Shown in pieces: positions 51,679 through 63,600 of a stretch of 64,000 nucleotides of DNA; within the stretch, counting starts at the first letter, position 1; every line of letters begins with the position of its first letter. Source of the stretch: Tricholomella constricta (Eukaryota > Basidiomycota > Agaricomycetes > Agaricales > Lyophyllaceae); the NCBI GenBank assembly GCA_013368375.1, contig JAACJP010000037.1:62001-126000 (forward strand). The letters run 5' to 3'. The position numbers and the translations under genes were made by a program. The notes beneath the pieces were generated by a model. It worked only from the letters and a program-made list of their open reading frames with translations. It had not been told where the DNA came from and did no database searches.

Positions 51679-53127
51679 TTACACGCTCTTTCCCAGCCCA
51701 TGCGGCTGCAACATCAGCGGCTTCTCAAAGTGCGCCGTCGACGCCATTAGAAACGTTTGTCTCGTTCCCGTGCCCTACGAGACCAGTTCAACGTTTATAA
51801 AAGCAGCAGAAATTTCAGACACGCACGATAAAGTTGCACGGGAAGCCCAAATCAAATTCGACGACGGACTCGAGGTATGCGATCTGCTCCGGCGTGAGGC
51901 TTATATCCAGCGCCTCAATGTTCCCGAGGAGATGCTCAACCTTGCGCCCCCCAATGAGCGGGAACACGTACGGCGTCTTTTGTAGGAGGTACGCAATCGC
52001 CACTATATGCCGTCAGCCACCGTGAGGAGAGATCGGGTGTGCTCATACACACCTGCAGTGATATGCTCAGTCCCGACCTCTCCTGCGACCTTTTCGAGCG
52101 CAGCAGACACCTTCTTCTCCTTCTCGTTGCGTTCCCAGGCCCCCGTCATCGTGCGGCCCTTCTCCCCCGTCTGGCGGCGCGCCTCCTCCTCTGCATCCGT
52201 GCGGAACTTTCCACCCGCGAGCACATTCCACGGCGCGAGCGCCGTTCCTGTCCAAAGAGAATAAGCTGAAGGGTACATGTGATGCCGCTGCGCCTCACCT
52301 TCGGCCCGTGCCATGGGGATGATCTCGCGCTCAAAGTCGCGGTCCATGACGTTCCACGCGCCCTGGTAGATCACGAACGGCGTCAGCGCGTGGTCGCGTG
52401 CGTACTGGTTGGCCTTGGTCACCACCCATGCCGGCGAGTCCGAGATGCCCTGCACGACAGTTAATAGCGACTAAAGAGCCTTTGGAAGCAATGCTTACGA
52501 GGTAGAGGACCTTGCCGGCCATGACGAGTGCATGTAAGCCGCGCATGATCTCCTCAACACTGGTCTCCCAGTCCCACCAGTGCACGTAGAGGAGATCGAT
52601 GTAGGACGTGCGCAGCTTCTTCAGCGAGGCTGCAACGGATATATGCATCGCCTTGACATTGTTGCCCGTGTAATGTACTTTTTGCTTGATTGTGTTGTCT
52701 CCGCGCTTGTAGTTGGTCGTATACTGGCACAGAGGTGAGCCTTTCTAGTTATCCAGAGTCGTTGTGGGTACTTTGGTTGCGATGAAGAGCTGGTCACGGA
52801 TATCCCGTGTTTCGGCCCATTCACCGATAAATTGCTCAGAGGTCTCATCTTGACTGTGCGATACAATTAGTGCAAGCGTGAGCGTGGCACATCCAACACT
52901 TACTAGTTGTTCGCGGTGTCGATAAAGTTGCCGCCCGCGTCATAAAACGCGTCGAGGAGCTTGAAACTAGCGTCCTTATCCATAGACCCCATGAAATCAT
53001 TCCACTTGTCACCGATGCTCATGGCACCGAGCTGGAGGGGCGAAACATGGACGCCGGCACTAGGGGACAGACGTCTGTAAATGGCGAGTTTGGAGGGCGG
53101 TGCTGGAAGAGGTTGAAGGAAAGACAT
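51679..53127 (-). CDS. Aldo-keto reductase (aryl-alcohol dehydrogenase, AAD type)
   Basis: This is an NADPH-dependent reductase of aldehydes, AKR9/AAD group, cytosolic. It starts at ATG 53127 ([14 protein letters not shown]) and ends at the stop 51679-51681 ([16 protein letters not shown]), with about seven exons. Catalytic residues of the TIM barrel are visible: D70 and Y75 in FIDTANNYQDE (the tyrosine codon spans an intron), the lysine of LFIATK, and the histidine of [10 protein letters not shown]. Cofactor-side motifs include [46 protein letters not shown], and [20 protein letters not shown] near the end. It lies between BTB gene 3 and the RPAP3-like gene but is absent from the decayed copy of this block at 45 kb. 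AAD enzymes in wood fungi often act on lignin-derived aldehydes; the substrate here is unknown. Confidence 0.92.
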
Positions 53128-53295
53128 AAAGGTGAGATTCGCGACAGCCGCCGTTATATACGTTTCGTGGTGTCTCGGAATGGAAAAAGCATTACCAAAC
53201 TTGGAAATGATGACAAAGCGGCGGGGCTGACATTCATCTAAAAATAAATAATTGCCTCTTTTGAAAATAAGGTTCACTTGCTCACTGTCGACACG
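53128..53295. promoter_or_regulatory. divergent promoter (aldo-keto reductase / RPAP3-like)
   Basis: Only 168 bp separate the two start codons, so both promoters are here. No clear box is seen. Confidence 0.45.
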
Positions 53296-54851
53296 ATGGC
53301 GCAGGCAGCAAAAGCAAAGGTTGATCGCTTTCGACGCTCTTGATTGGCTCTCACCGTCGTCTTTCATAGGGCAACGCCGCATTCCAGGCGGGCGACTATC
53401 CCGCTGCAATCGGCCACTACACCGCCGCCATCCTCGCTGACAACACCGACTTTACCTTTCCCCTCAACCGTGCCGCCGCCTATCTCAAGCTAGGCAAGTA
53501 CGTCCTCCCCCGCTATCTCCGTAGCACCCCGTCCTTATGCGCTTACAGAAATGAGGATGCCGAACGAGATTGCACGACCGTATTGAGCTTGAGCGCCCTG
53601 AATGCAAAGGCTTTGTTCAGGAGAGGTCAGGCGAGGCTCGCGATGGAGAGACTGGATGAAGCAATGTCAGGTATGTCTGTATGTGTACGCGTGGAATCGG
53701 AGGATCACAACCTTGCCTCTCAGACTTGACCCAGGCATCGAAGCGAGAACCCGCAAACGAAGCTATCAAGGTGGAGATGAACAAGCTTGCCGGTCTTATT
53801 AAAAAGAAAATAGCCAAGGTGCGCGTATACGTACCAACTCGAACTCTTTTCTGACTTGAGATTCAGGCCTCCAAATTCAAATCCGACCTGTTACCATCGA
53901 CCTCCGCGCCCACACGGAGGAGAGTGCCTATCACCATCGTCGATTCAGCCGCATCACCCACAGCTTCGACGTCACCTGCTGCTTCATCGCAAGCACCACC
54001 CACGAGTAAAGCGTCACCATCTGCACCCGCCCTCATCCCGACGCCGTCACCCGCCCTCCCTAAAACGCAGGACTCCCTTGCCACCGACACTCTCCATCCA
54101 ATCTCGACGCGCTCCCTCAAACCCTCTCAAGCACCACCGGTCCAACCGCCGCCCGACCAGCCGCCCACATTCCAAGCCGCAAAACAAGCACGCCAGACCA
54201 CAAAACCCAGCCGTGTCCACCCCCAACAAGTCGGCGGTGGCATATTCCGCGCATCGGGCGAAAGCACCGTGTTCCCTGCGCGCCCTGGTCCGTCCTCACC
54301 CGCCGCTTCTCCTTCTCCTCCACCAGCGCAGGCGCAGGCCAAGTCCACCCCCGCTGCGCCGTCCATCCTCCACCCCATCCCGCCGCAGAATCCGCCCACG
54401 ACGTGCTTCGAGTTCATGCGCGCCTGGGACGCGACCTCGGCCACGGCTGAGCACTGGGGTCTCATTTTGGTGCGTGTTAGACCCGTTTTCCGTGCCCTGC
54501 TTCTTGGTGCTCCGTGTTTTCCTCCTGACCACCATCACACACATATAGAGCGTGCCCCCACCGCGTCTACCCGCGCTTTTCAAGACCTCCCTCGAACCCG
54601 CGCAGCTCGCGGCCATCCTAGGCGTCTTCCGGGACGTGCTGCAATCGCATTCGCGCTCGCAGTCGGGGCCGGCGGATGTGAAGGCGAGGGTGAGAGAGTA
54701 CCTGAATGCGCTCGCGCGCGTGGAGCGGTTCGGGACCGTGGTGCTCTTCCTGAGCGCGGCGGAGAAGCGTGTGGGGCGGGAGGTGTGGGACGCGCTTGGG
54801 GTGACGGAGAAGGCGGGGGCGGGCAGTGTGTGGGCGAAGTTGTGGGCGTAG
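53296..54851 (+). CDS. RNA polymerase II-associated protein 3-like (TPR + RPAP3_C)
   Basis: RPAP3/Tah1-type proteins link Hsp90 and the R2TP complex to assembly of RNA polymerases, snoRNPs and PIKK kinases. Six exons (53296-53319, 53370-53497, 53549-53670, 53724-53818, 53867-54469, 54549-54851) give 424 aa. Residues 9-120 form TPR repeats: [44 protein letters not shown] and [20 protein letters not shown] long Ala/Pro/Ser linker follows. The C-terminal RPAP3_C domain runs from [22 protein letters not shown] to the end, with [18 protein letters not shown] and [18 protein letters not shown]. The first exon codes for only eight residues (MAQAAKAK). A fragment of the linker is at 45.4 kb. Confidence 0.9.
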
Positions 54852-55850
54852 CATGGGGTTCGGATGTGGTGATATGCGCGCGTACGTAGGCTCGTGACCA
54901 GCTTGTTGAAAGTCTCTTCGCCGGGGCAGATGGTAACGAGTCTATAGCTAATGCGCGCGTGAATCTTGTGAGGAGCACTTGTCGAAGCACTCTATGGAGG
55001 CTAGCGCTGTTTGCCCCCTATGCGAAACAAAGATTACGCGGTGGCAAAAGATCTAGAGTATCAATATTATACCAAGTCGCGAATTCGAAGTGCGAATGGA
55101 ACTCTTCTTTTTCCAGCGAGCGAACAACTTGAACAGTCTGGTATTCTTGCGCAAGCTGAAGTTGGACCGACGTTTGACATCAGGAGTATTGGTACTAACC
55201 TCCACCAACTCGACTAGTCAATCACAGCCCGAGGTCTCGTATCAGTATCATGTATGTATATATGAGATAAACCCTGATGCCGGCGCATGGAAGCACAGGA
55301 ACTCCTAATCATAACACCTCATGTCCGAAAAGTCAGCTTGGACTGAACCACCTTTATAGCACAAGCGCCTTGCAACGCAACATCCAGCGCGTCGGCATAG
55401 TTTAAAGAGGTTATGACAGTTGACATTTGAACAGAACAGGCATCGAATGTGTACAGCGCGAGCAGCATCTATCCATTGGCCTGGGACGAGCCGTTATCAC
55501 CGTGACGAGGAAATAGACCTTGAAGGGACACTGCGTCGTGTCGATATCCTTGACGGGCGGCCAGGGGCTTCTTGACGCTGCGAAGAACAGGCCAAAACCG
55601 GGGTTGGGAGGGAAACATTCTCGTCGTCGCTCCCAGGATCTGTCTTCGTGCCACATTTCGAAGCTTGCGACTCACAGCAATTTCATAGTATATCAGAGTT
55701 GTGTCACGGTGACTTAGCATGAGGTGGGAAAGGGTAATCGAATTCGGCGCCGCGTACAATATAAAAACCTCATCGCAAGCCGGACAGGCCATGGATGGAT
55801 GGATGGATGGATGCATAATAGTACAACTAGAGCCCAATCATCAACGATCT
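54852..55850. other. intergenic with a tetranucleotide repeat
   Basis: No gene is supported in this 1-kb stretch. A (GGAT)n microsatellite of about five to six units lies at about 55,791-55,814, just past the 3' end of the DUF6534 gene. Confidence 0.55.
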
Positions 55851-57544
55851 CTACTTAGACAAGTTCTGGTCCTTCACTTCTTGCTTAGCAGTGTCGGATA
55901 CCACGACGACTTCTACGGCGACACCGCTTGCGGACTAGCAAGCAAGGGAGAACAGATGAGCGCGAGGCTAAAGAGGACGAGGACACGGGGACGTGAGACC
56001 GAGGACTGACCTTCTCGGGATCACTGAGGGCAGCGTGGAATTGCGACACCACGTTGATGGTCTGGGTCGTCTCTGCGATATTGAATGTGCTGCGAGCGTT
56101 CAATCTAAAGGATTTGTGATCGATATTTAGAAAAGAAGCGCGCGTCTTGACAGGGCGGGGATAGTAGGTACTCACGTTACAAGCAACGAGTTTGCGAAAA
56201 CTAAATGGGAGATATCAGCTTCCGCGCCGCAGATAGCAGAAGGAATCACGTACATCCTGGCATCGGGAGGTTAAATACGGTCCAAAGTACTGTTTGACGA
56301 CAAAGGTCAATGAAGAGGATGGAATTGTATCAAATCATGTTTGACGAACAGTTTTCCTGGGCCTTGAGAGCAAACTGTGGAGAAGCCCGAGGGATCAACT
56401 GGCGCTGTAGATTCAAAGGTAAATCGACTTACGGATATCACCAGTGCTATTGCCATAATACTGTCATGAGACGATCAGCGAGGCTGGATCGAACTAAGAA
56501 TATATGTAGATCACCTGGTGATTATCCCGGTCCCTATGAGCAGCGATTAGGTACACGTCGAAGTCCTGGCCTATTTTTTCACTCACCAACAAGCCAAATG
56601 ACTACACGATCAATAAGTCTTGCCGATCTGCAATAAATGTGAGTGGAACTGGCTCGAAAATGGGTTGCTGTGATATTTACTTGTACACCTCAGAGCGCCG
56701 AAGAGTAGACCAGTCGTGGGCAAGTGCCACTGTCATGATGACATCTTCGACAGCACCTGTAAAGTTAACGCTATGAAGCAACTCACCGGACAAAAAAAAA
56801 CAGGCCTACGTACCCACTATGTAGGCAGCCGTAGCAAACCATTTGTAATTATTGACCGAGAAGGCAATCGAGGTTGCGTTGGCAGTGTAGCCGGCGGCTA
56901 TGAAGCCACAAATAATGCGCACGAGGAGCAATGCGAAAAGGATAATGGAGGTGACCCATTGTCCTCGCGCTATCCAGATGCGATAGTTATAGAAGGCCTG
57001 TATGAGACCCTTGAACGAGAAAATCATATGAAATCCTAAAACATCATACCAGGACTAAGCCCACGGAGAGGGTAGACAGAACGATGACTGCGGGAACACT
57101 TCCTGGTGGGGAAAGACCGTCGAACAAATGAACGTTTCCATAGGAAGTGATGATAACGGAATAAACGAAATGAGAGCAGCAGATCTGGTGGGCGAAGTCA
57201 ATGATCCTTATACATAAGAACAAAATCATGAGAGTCTTCGTCGAAAAGGAAGGGGCATGGAGGCTTACCACACTGCCGCGACCTGTTCAAAGCGACAATT
57301 AATTAGGTTAAAACCTTCGTCCTATGGTCAAGGTACCTACCAGCTTTCGAAGCAGACGTGGATCATTGACGAAGTCCTGGTAATATAGGTACGTCTATAA
57401 ACAGAGTTAGAAGGGCAGCTCAATCCTGTATAAGGGCAAGAGTTCGTCTACCTGGACAGAGGACAATCCAAATAAGAAGATGCCAATGGTATATCCAATC
57501 AGCAGTGGGCCCAGTAGCAGTCCTACTGCGTTCGAAGTCGCCAT
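55851..57544 (-). CDS. DUF6534-family multi-pass membrane protein A
   Basis: A mushroom-expanded membrane protein of unknown function with about seven helices. The start at 57544 reads MATSNAVGLLLGPLLIGYTIGIFLFGLSSVQ (helix 1). Short exons follow: TYLYYQDFVNDPRLLRKL, then IIDFAHQICCSHFVYSVIITSYGNVHLF, then VLSTLSVGLVLVQAFYNYRIWIARGQWVTSIILFALLLVRIICGFIAAGY. The C-terminus contains FANSLLVTLNARSTFN and, after a GT-AG intron (55935-56010), ends in DTAKQEVKDQNLSK with the stop at 55851. The LNAR motif after the last helix and a charged cytoplasmic tail are family traits. The middle exons (56.2-56.8 kb) were not all fixed, so a break there cannot be excluded. Confidence 0.75.
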
Positions 57545-58503
57545 GGCGGATGTCAAGCGGGGGGAGGAAAGAGAAATGGGCTATATACGAACGCAGCCCG
57601 TCCCTGGTATCATCATTGTATGTTCACGTCTGCAAACTTCTCTATCAAAGTGATGAGAAAATGGATTCAGCTAAGTGATCAAAACCGATACAAGGACACA
57701 GGTTTCCATGAGAAAAAGAACATGATCATGATGGATGGTCGCGTTAAAATAAGAGGCTGATGGTCCGAGGGTTTGTGCCAATGAGTTTGTCATGATCATC
57801 TGATATATGGCAGCTACAGCAGCATCGAATAAAGAGATTGACATGAGACATGATTTCGAAATGCAGACTTACGAACATTGAACAGGCAGTTTCAGGAAGT
57901 GCATGCTTTTTCTGAACAGATATGGCATGAAAATTTGAAGCTAGCCAGGGTGCATGGGTACCAATCTAGAGTGTGGTAGTTTGCATGGTCTGAACCACCT
58001 CGTGAAGACCATCGAGACTGGTATGGATGACCATGAAGCGACGATGAAGTTAACGTCACCGACGACTCGAAAAGAGGGCATGATTACATAATTAGCTTGC
58101 AGCACGGAACCAAATTTGTTCATCATGATTTCCCAAGCCACCACCTGCCTCCTTTGGAGTCCCAAATCTCTGCTAGACTTCCAAGATCCTTGATCTCCAC
58201 CAACATATGATTCAAGCCTGTCTTATATACTGCTCAATGTTACGCACACATTCCGACCCCAAACGACCATCAAGTGTAGAAATACACTTACACCTCCGAA
58301 CCTCGGGCTCACTATTCTTGTGTCTTGACTGATTGACGCGCCTATTTGTTCTCTCTCTCGAGCTTCTGAAGGTGTATCAACGTATCACTGGCGACCGTGA
58401 CAGCTATCGGGTCAGGCGACACTCAGCCCTCCTGAAAAGCTTCGCTAGCGAGGGAGGAGGCAGAAGAGCCCCTTTCTTCCTGGAACACCACTGTTACTCG
58501 ATC
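57545..58503. other. intergenic between divergent DUF6534 genes
   Basis: This 959-bp AT-rich stretch must hold both promoters. No exon, RNA gene or repeat is recognised. Confidence 0.4.
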
Positions 58504-60138
58504 ATGGCCTCGATGGATTCGTTTTCGGGACCGTGGCTAATTGGATCGGCATTGTCAACCTTTCTCCTTGGTATGACTACCGTACAAGTACGCCAACCTC
58601 CCTACTACTAGTGCTACATCGACTCGGCGCAGGGAGTTTACGCTCGCTTTTCAGCTGCGATTTTATTTTCGTCACTTTCCGGAGGACCCTCGGAGGTTGA
58701 AGATGCTGGTAAGGACGTCTCCGAAACGCAATTTTTGTGTTGATTTACACCTAGTTTTGAGACTGCCACGGTATGGTGCGTCAATCTAATCTGCCGTTTT
58801 AAAGCATGCATACGCAATGATAGAGGCGTGTAGGCTACTCGACGTCGCCCACCATATCTGCTGTGTCCAGCTCGTCTATTGGGTCTTGATCATCAATTTC
58901 GGTAATCCCAGCATAAAGATTCTCGGAAGCCCTCCGCCAAAAGTTTTCCCCGCATCCCTCATCTTAAGTGCTCCTCCCTCTGCAATTGCCCAGGTACGGT
59001 ACCGGTCAGCTTTCCAACGTTTTTGCCTGTCCTCAACGGGTACTGAAGGGATTCTTCGTCTTCCGGTTTTGGAGGACTACGAAACGGACGCTATTGCTCG
59101 TACTTCTCGTTTGCTTGGTCGCAGCGCGGTTTTGTCTAACTATGGCTCTCGGGAAATACGCATACACAACCTCCTCATTCGCAGCCTATTTCGCAGATTA
59201 TGAACGTCTGCTGTCAACGAATTGGGTTTGCGGTACCAGATAATTTTCTTCCACACAGTCCTCAGTTAACTCTGCTTTTGCTTTTTACAGGCGCTGTGAC
59301 TGATGTTCTAATAACGTTGTCGCTCACCTATGAACTACACAATCGGCGGTCTGGTATTCACCGGCGAGTTGATTCTGAAGCCATCTACTCCCTCGACAGC
59401 TTACCTCCGTGTCTAGGACTTCAAAGCTCATTGACCGCTTGATCATGTGGGTTGTCAGTAAGTTTTTGGTCGTACAAGGGAAAAGCACTCGCACCTCAAT
59501 ACATGATCCAGCCACAGGAATGGTTACAACGTGATGATCATCTTTAAAATGAGCAATTCCTCAATTCTGATTCAAGCATGCCACAGGATCGCCGCCATTC
59601 TGGAAACAAGCTGTGTATGTCCTTTTCGCTTGCTCTACGATCGCTTTCCTCATTCTCATTCTCGTGTAGTTCTTGGCTATGAAGGACAATCGTACGTATC
59701 CCTTCGTATGCCCAGTGTCCTAGCCTTCGAGCATTGTTGCAGTTATTTGGATCACATTTCATCTGCTGGTCCCACGACGTAAGTTAAAAGTAATCATTGC
59801 ATCAGCTTATTCTAAGTGACTTGTTTTGCCAGTCTTCGCAATCTCTATGATCTCCTCGTACGATCAATTCATGCTGCCTGGAGAATTACCGACTCAGAAA
59901 AGCAATACAGGCTCAATTCCAGAAAAGTCCTCCGCCGCTTCGATGCAGAAGCCGTTCACATTACGAACACCCACCTCGAGGCTCCTACACAGAGCGAAGT
60001 AAGTAGTAATCCGTATACGAAGAGTAGCAAACGTCAAGTGACCTCTGTTCCTAGAGCGACAAAGAGCTTCAGACTCCGTCTGAACTCACATTAAGAACCA
60101 AGGACATGCATTCCTTTCTTGTCGCTAAAACATCATGA
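58504..60138 (+). CDS. DUF6534-family multi-pass membrane protein B
   Basis: It starts at 58504 (MASMDSFSGPWLIGSALSTFLLGMTTVQ) and ends with a stop at 60136-60138. Recognisable parts are YFRHFPEDPRRLKML, CRLLDVAHHICCVQLVYWVLIINFGNP, FFVFRFWRTTKRTLLLVLLVCLV, GAVTDVLITLSLTYELHNRRSG, SKLIDRLIMWVV, IAAILETSCFLAMKDN and LNSRKVLRRFDAEAV. A tail SDKELQTPSELTLR closes it. These follow the DUF6534 order. Several exons are tiny (20-60 nt), and the joints near 58.7-58.8 kb and 59.5-59.9 kb are my best guess. If they are wrong, the gene may be damaged. It diverges from gene A and was probably formed by an old inverted duplication. Confidence 0.65.
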
Positions 60139-60604
60139 TTTTGCGTCTACCTCCACATCATGTTGGTCTGCAAGATGGTGGCCACGAAAGGTCGGAGGAC
60201 GAACGTGGACGAAATTTTGAAGAGGCTTGATCAGCACCAAATACTCAGACCGACTGTCCATATGCTAATTAATACCCAACGAAAGACTCGTGTTTGTGTT
60301 GTATATTTTCTTCCTTGACCAGTAACATTGTCCGAGGCGCGGTATGACTCGGCGCTGGTCCGTGCGATGATGCGGTAGCGTGATGAACAAACAAACAACG
60401 CGCGTCGCGTCAAGAAATCTGTTTAATTGTCACGTCAGTAATAAAGCCAGCGTCACGCGTAACGTTTCTCTACACGGCTTGTCGACATACGGTTGACTCG
60501 TGCTCACCTATCTCTTCATTTTATTTCTCTCTCTGCTGGACTTTCTCTCAGATACCCCACAATCGATCAGTAAAACGGGGCAGAAAAGCTCCATACCGCT
60601 ATAG
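60139..60604 (+). promoter_or_regulatory. RIF1 promoter region with one MCB-like site
   Basis: ACGCGT, the MluI cell-cycle box bound by MBF in yeasts, lies at 60455-60460, about 145 bp before the RIF1 ATG. A single six-base match can occur by chance. No TATA box is seen. Confidence 0.35.
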
Positions 60605-63600
60605 ATGTCGCTGTTGACCCCGCCCAGCACCGCCCACCGACGCAGCAAAGACAAGGAGAACCGCGATGTCGACTCGAATTCCCGCGTCATTTGGTCGGAA
60701 AGCAATAAAATCCACATTCTGCAGCTGGCTGTGGCACCCAGAGTCTCCACCGCCACCAGCGCGTCCAAACGTCCCCCAGCGAAATCTATCCTGAAAAAGT
60801 CCAATGCCCTGCTTGTGCCGTGGACACAGGAGCCGCAACGCGAGATAACGCCCGAGCCAGCGGACCCGCTCGTCAATCTGGCGTACCTGGAGTACCCTGT
60901 GTCGACAATCGTGCAGGCCACCGAAGCGACTGAGCTAAAGGTACTCATCGAAGCATACAGTGTGCTCATGGCCCGCCTGCGCGCTTCTGTCACGGGAAAT
61001 ACGGACGTCGACGCGTCGTGGCCATTGTTCCAGCCCTTGCGCAAGCACCGGGATGCGTTTGTGGATGCGGTTGTCAGGGATTTGGGACGGGCGTTGGTGA
61101 ATCCGGCCATGGCAGGCAAGGACGAACAAGAGCCACCGGTGAGGGTATTGCTTCCGTCGCCCAAGAATACGCCAAAGAGGAAGAAGAGGGACGGCATGAC
61201 AGCGGAGCAGGTCAAGAATGCGAGGGATTTGTGCACAACGTGTCACGCGGTCATCAGGCTGCTGTCTGTCGTGTTAACACTCCCCGCCGTCCTGAGTATA
61301 TTCACAAGTGAGTGTCATTAAATTGTCTACATTCTTGCGACTAAGAGCGTTTCAGATGCTCAGCTGCGTGAAATTTTTACCGCGGTCCTGGCCATTCCCC
61401 TTGCCGATGAACTTCCGACACCAAACGCGCGCAAGACATGGGCACTCGCAATATGGCTGATTCAGATCCAGCGTCTCCCATCCAAGGTCCTCGCCCCTGC
61501 CGCAGACCGCATTTCGCTCGCTCTATGCCGCGGTATCGATGGCGAACTCGGCAAGGAAGGCAAGAAGGGCTCCGCCAGCGATGGACTCAAGGTAAATTCC
61601 TCGTCATGCAATTATTACTAATTCTAACAGATTCCTTCAGGCAATTCACGATCTCTCCATATACCTCCCAGCCGTCTTCATCCCAACCTTCACCCACAAC
61701 GTCCTCTCCTCCGTGCTCTCGACTCTCCTGGCGCCGACCCTGACCCTCCGCACACTTGCCGCCCACGCCCTCGGCGGCTTCGTCCTCGGTGCCACTGCCC
61801 TCCCCACCTCCTCAATACACACACACATCTCGCGCATCGTCGCAAAATTCATCACCACTCCGGCCGCGCCACGCCCGGCCCCCATCTCCCTCTCCCCCAC
61901 CAAACCCAAGTCTCCCCTGAAACCAACCCCACAGGACCCCGTCATTATCCGCACGCTACGCACGACGCTGCAGGCCACGGAGGTCCAGCACGTCGCGCAT
62001 GGGCCCGTGTGGGGCACGTGTGTGCTGTCTGCCGTGCTGGCGCTGCTGGGCCCCGCTGCGATGGAGATGGAGCACGCGCCGCTGAGGAGCCTGGTACAGC
62101 TGGGGCTGCGGCACAGGAATCGCTCGGTGCGTGCGCTCACGGCGATCATGTGGCGCGTTGTGATTTGGGTGTTTTTGCGGGGAGCGGAGCCTGTTATCGG
62201 CGGTGATGAGGAAGGCGAGACGGAGGCTGATGATGATGATGAGGAGGGGGAGAGGAGGAAGGAGGAGAAAGAGAGGAGGACGAGGGATGAGTGGTGGCGC
62301 CTTGTTGCGTCCGTGACGGAGTTTGAGACGGGCGTGTGTGCGATTGTGGCTACATTGGGATCGGTCAATCCAGGTGTTCCGGTGTACGAGCCGCGGGCAA
62401 AGGAAGGAGAGGCAGAGGGGGAGCTAGAGCTGCGCCGCGCACTGGAGGTGCTGTATGCGATGGTCTGCAAAGACGCGCCGACGTGTAACAGTGCCATTGA
62501 CACGATGAAGCAGCTCGTCTCCGCACCCTCTGCGGAGTCATCGGTATGTGGACGGGAGGTTGAAGAAAGAAGGTCTCTCCTGCCCCGCGGCTTGTTCTCG
62601 GCGCTGCCTGGCCTGTTGTCAACGGAGTTCGGCATTTTAAAGGGCGCAGTCAATGCGCTGTTTGACGAGACCCCGAAAGCAGAGGATGTCCGTGTTCTCA
62701 CGAGAAAAGAAGTGGGGAAGACGTGGGTATGGGATGGGTTAGTGAAGGCCTGGAGGGCCGCGGTGGGCGGTGCCGGTAGGGGTGCTGTGCCGGGAGAGCA
62801 GGGTGAGAAGGAGAAGGAAGAGCTTATCCGCGTTTGGGAGGGAATGGTGGGGTTGGGTCTGGCTGCCGTTCTTGGTAAGTGTTGGCGAGGTCCATGCTCA
62901 TGGGTCACTAATTATTTACTTTGTGTATGTGCAGATTCGGTCGACGATGTCGATCCAGACTCAGAACTGTCGGATCGTGAGCACGAGCACGACCCCGATG
63001 CAGTCGCAGAGTTCACCCTCCGTGCTGTCAACGTGCTCATCAATGATATTCTCGAAGACGCGAATCTCTCGTTGCCTGCGACTCGCGCTGAAGCCCGGAC
63101 ACCCACACGCTCGTCGTCAACGCAGCAGCACGGCCTCGACATTCCAGGATTCACCAGCACACCTGGCAGTGCCTTTGTAAAGTTGTCATTTGTACGCGAT
63201 CTCTGGCGCGTCCTGTGCCGTGTCGTCCCGCACGCCATGCTCGGAGTCGCCGCTCAAAAGCTCGCTGTGTCCTTGGCGCACAACGTCGACGAGTATACTA
63301 CATTTGCCGGGGAGGAGGAAGGGGAGACGGAAGCAGGAGAGGAGATAAATGAGGCGTGGGCCGAGTTTTGTGTTGACGTGTTGGCGGTCTGTGGGGCGGA
63401 CGCGGTGCATGCGTTTTGGGGTATCAACGAAACGGACGGGGGGAAGGAGAAAGGATGGAGGACGTGCAGAACGACGTCGCAGCAGCGTGCGGTTGTCTGG
63501 CGTGTGTTTGTGAGGGGATGGATGGAGCAGGGGTCGGCGGCGGGGTGGGAGGGCGCGGTGTGTATCCTTGGTGTGCCATTTTCGCAATCGGAGGCGTGGG

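Noticed and set aside
53924..54889. 321-codon plus-strand frame through the RPAP3 linker
   Set aside because: It overlaps the linker exon but runs through the intron at 54470 and loses the RPAP3_C frame; the spliced model restores it.
61646..62908. 420-codon open frame on the minus strand inside RIF1
   Set aside because: It is antisense to a continuous RIF1 HEAT exon in GC-rich DNA, where long shadow frames are common, and its translation is low-complexity with no recognisable domain.
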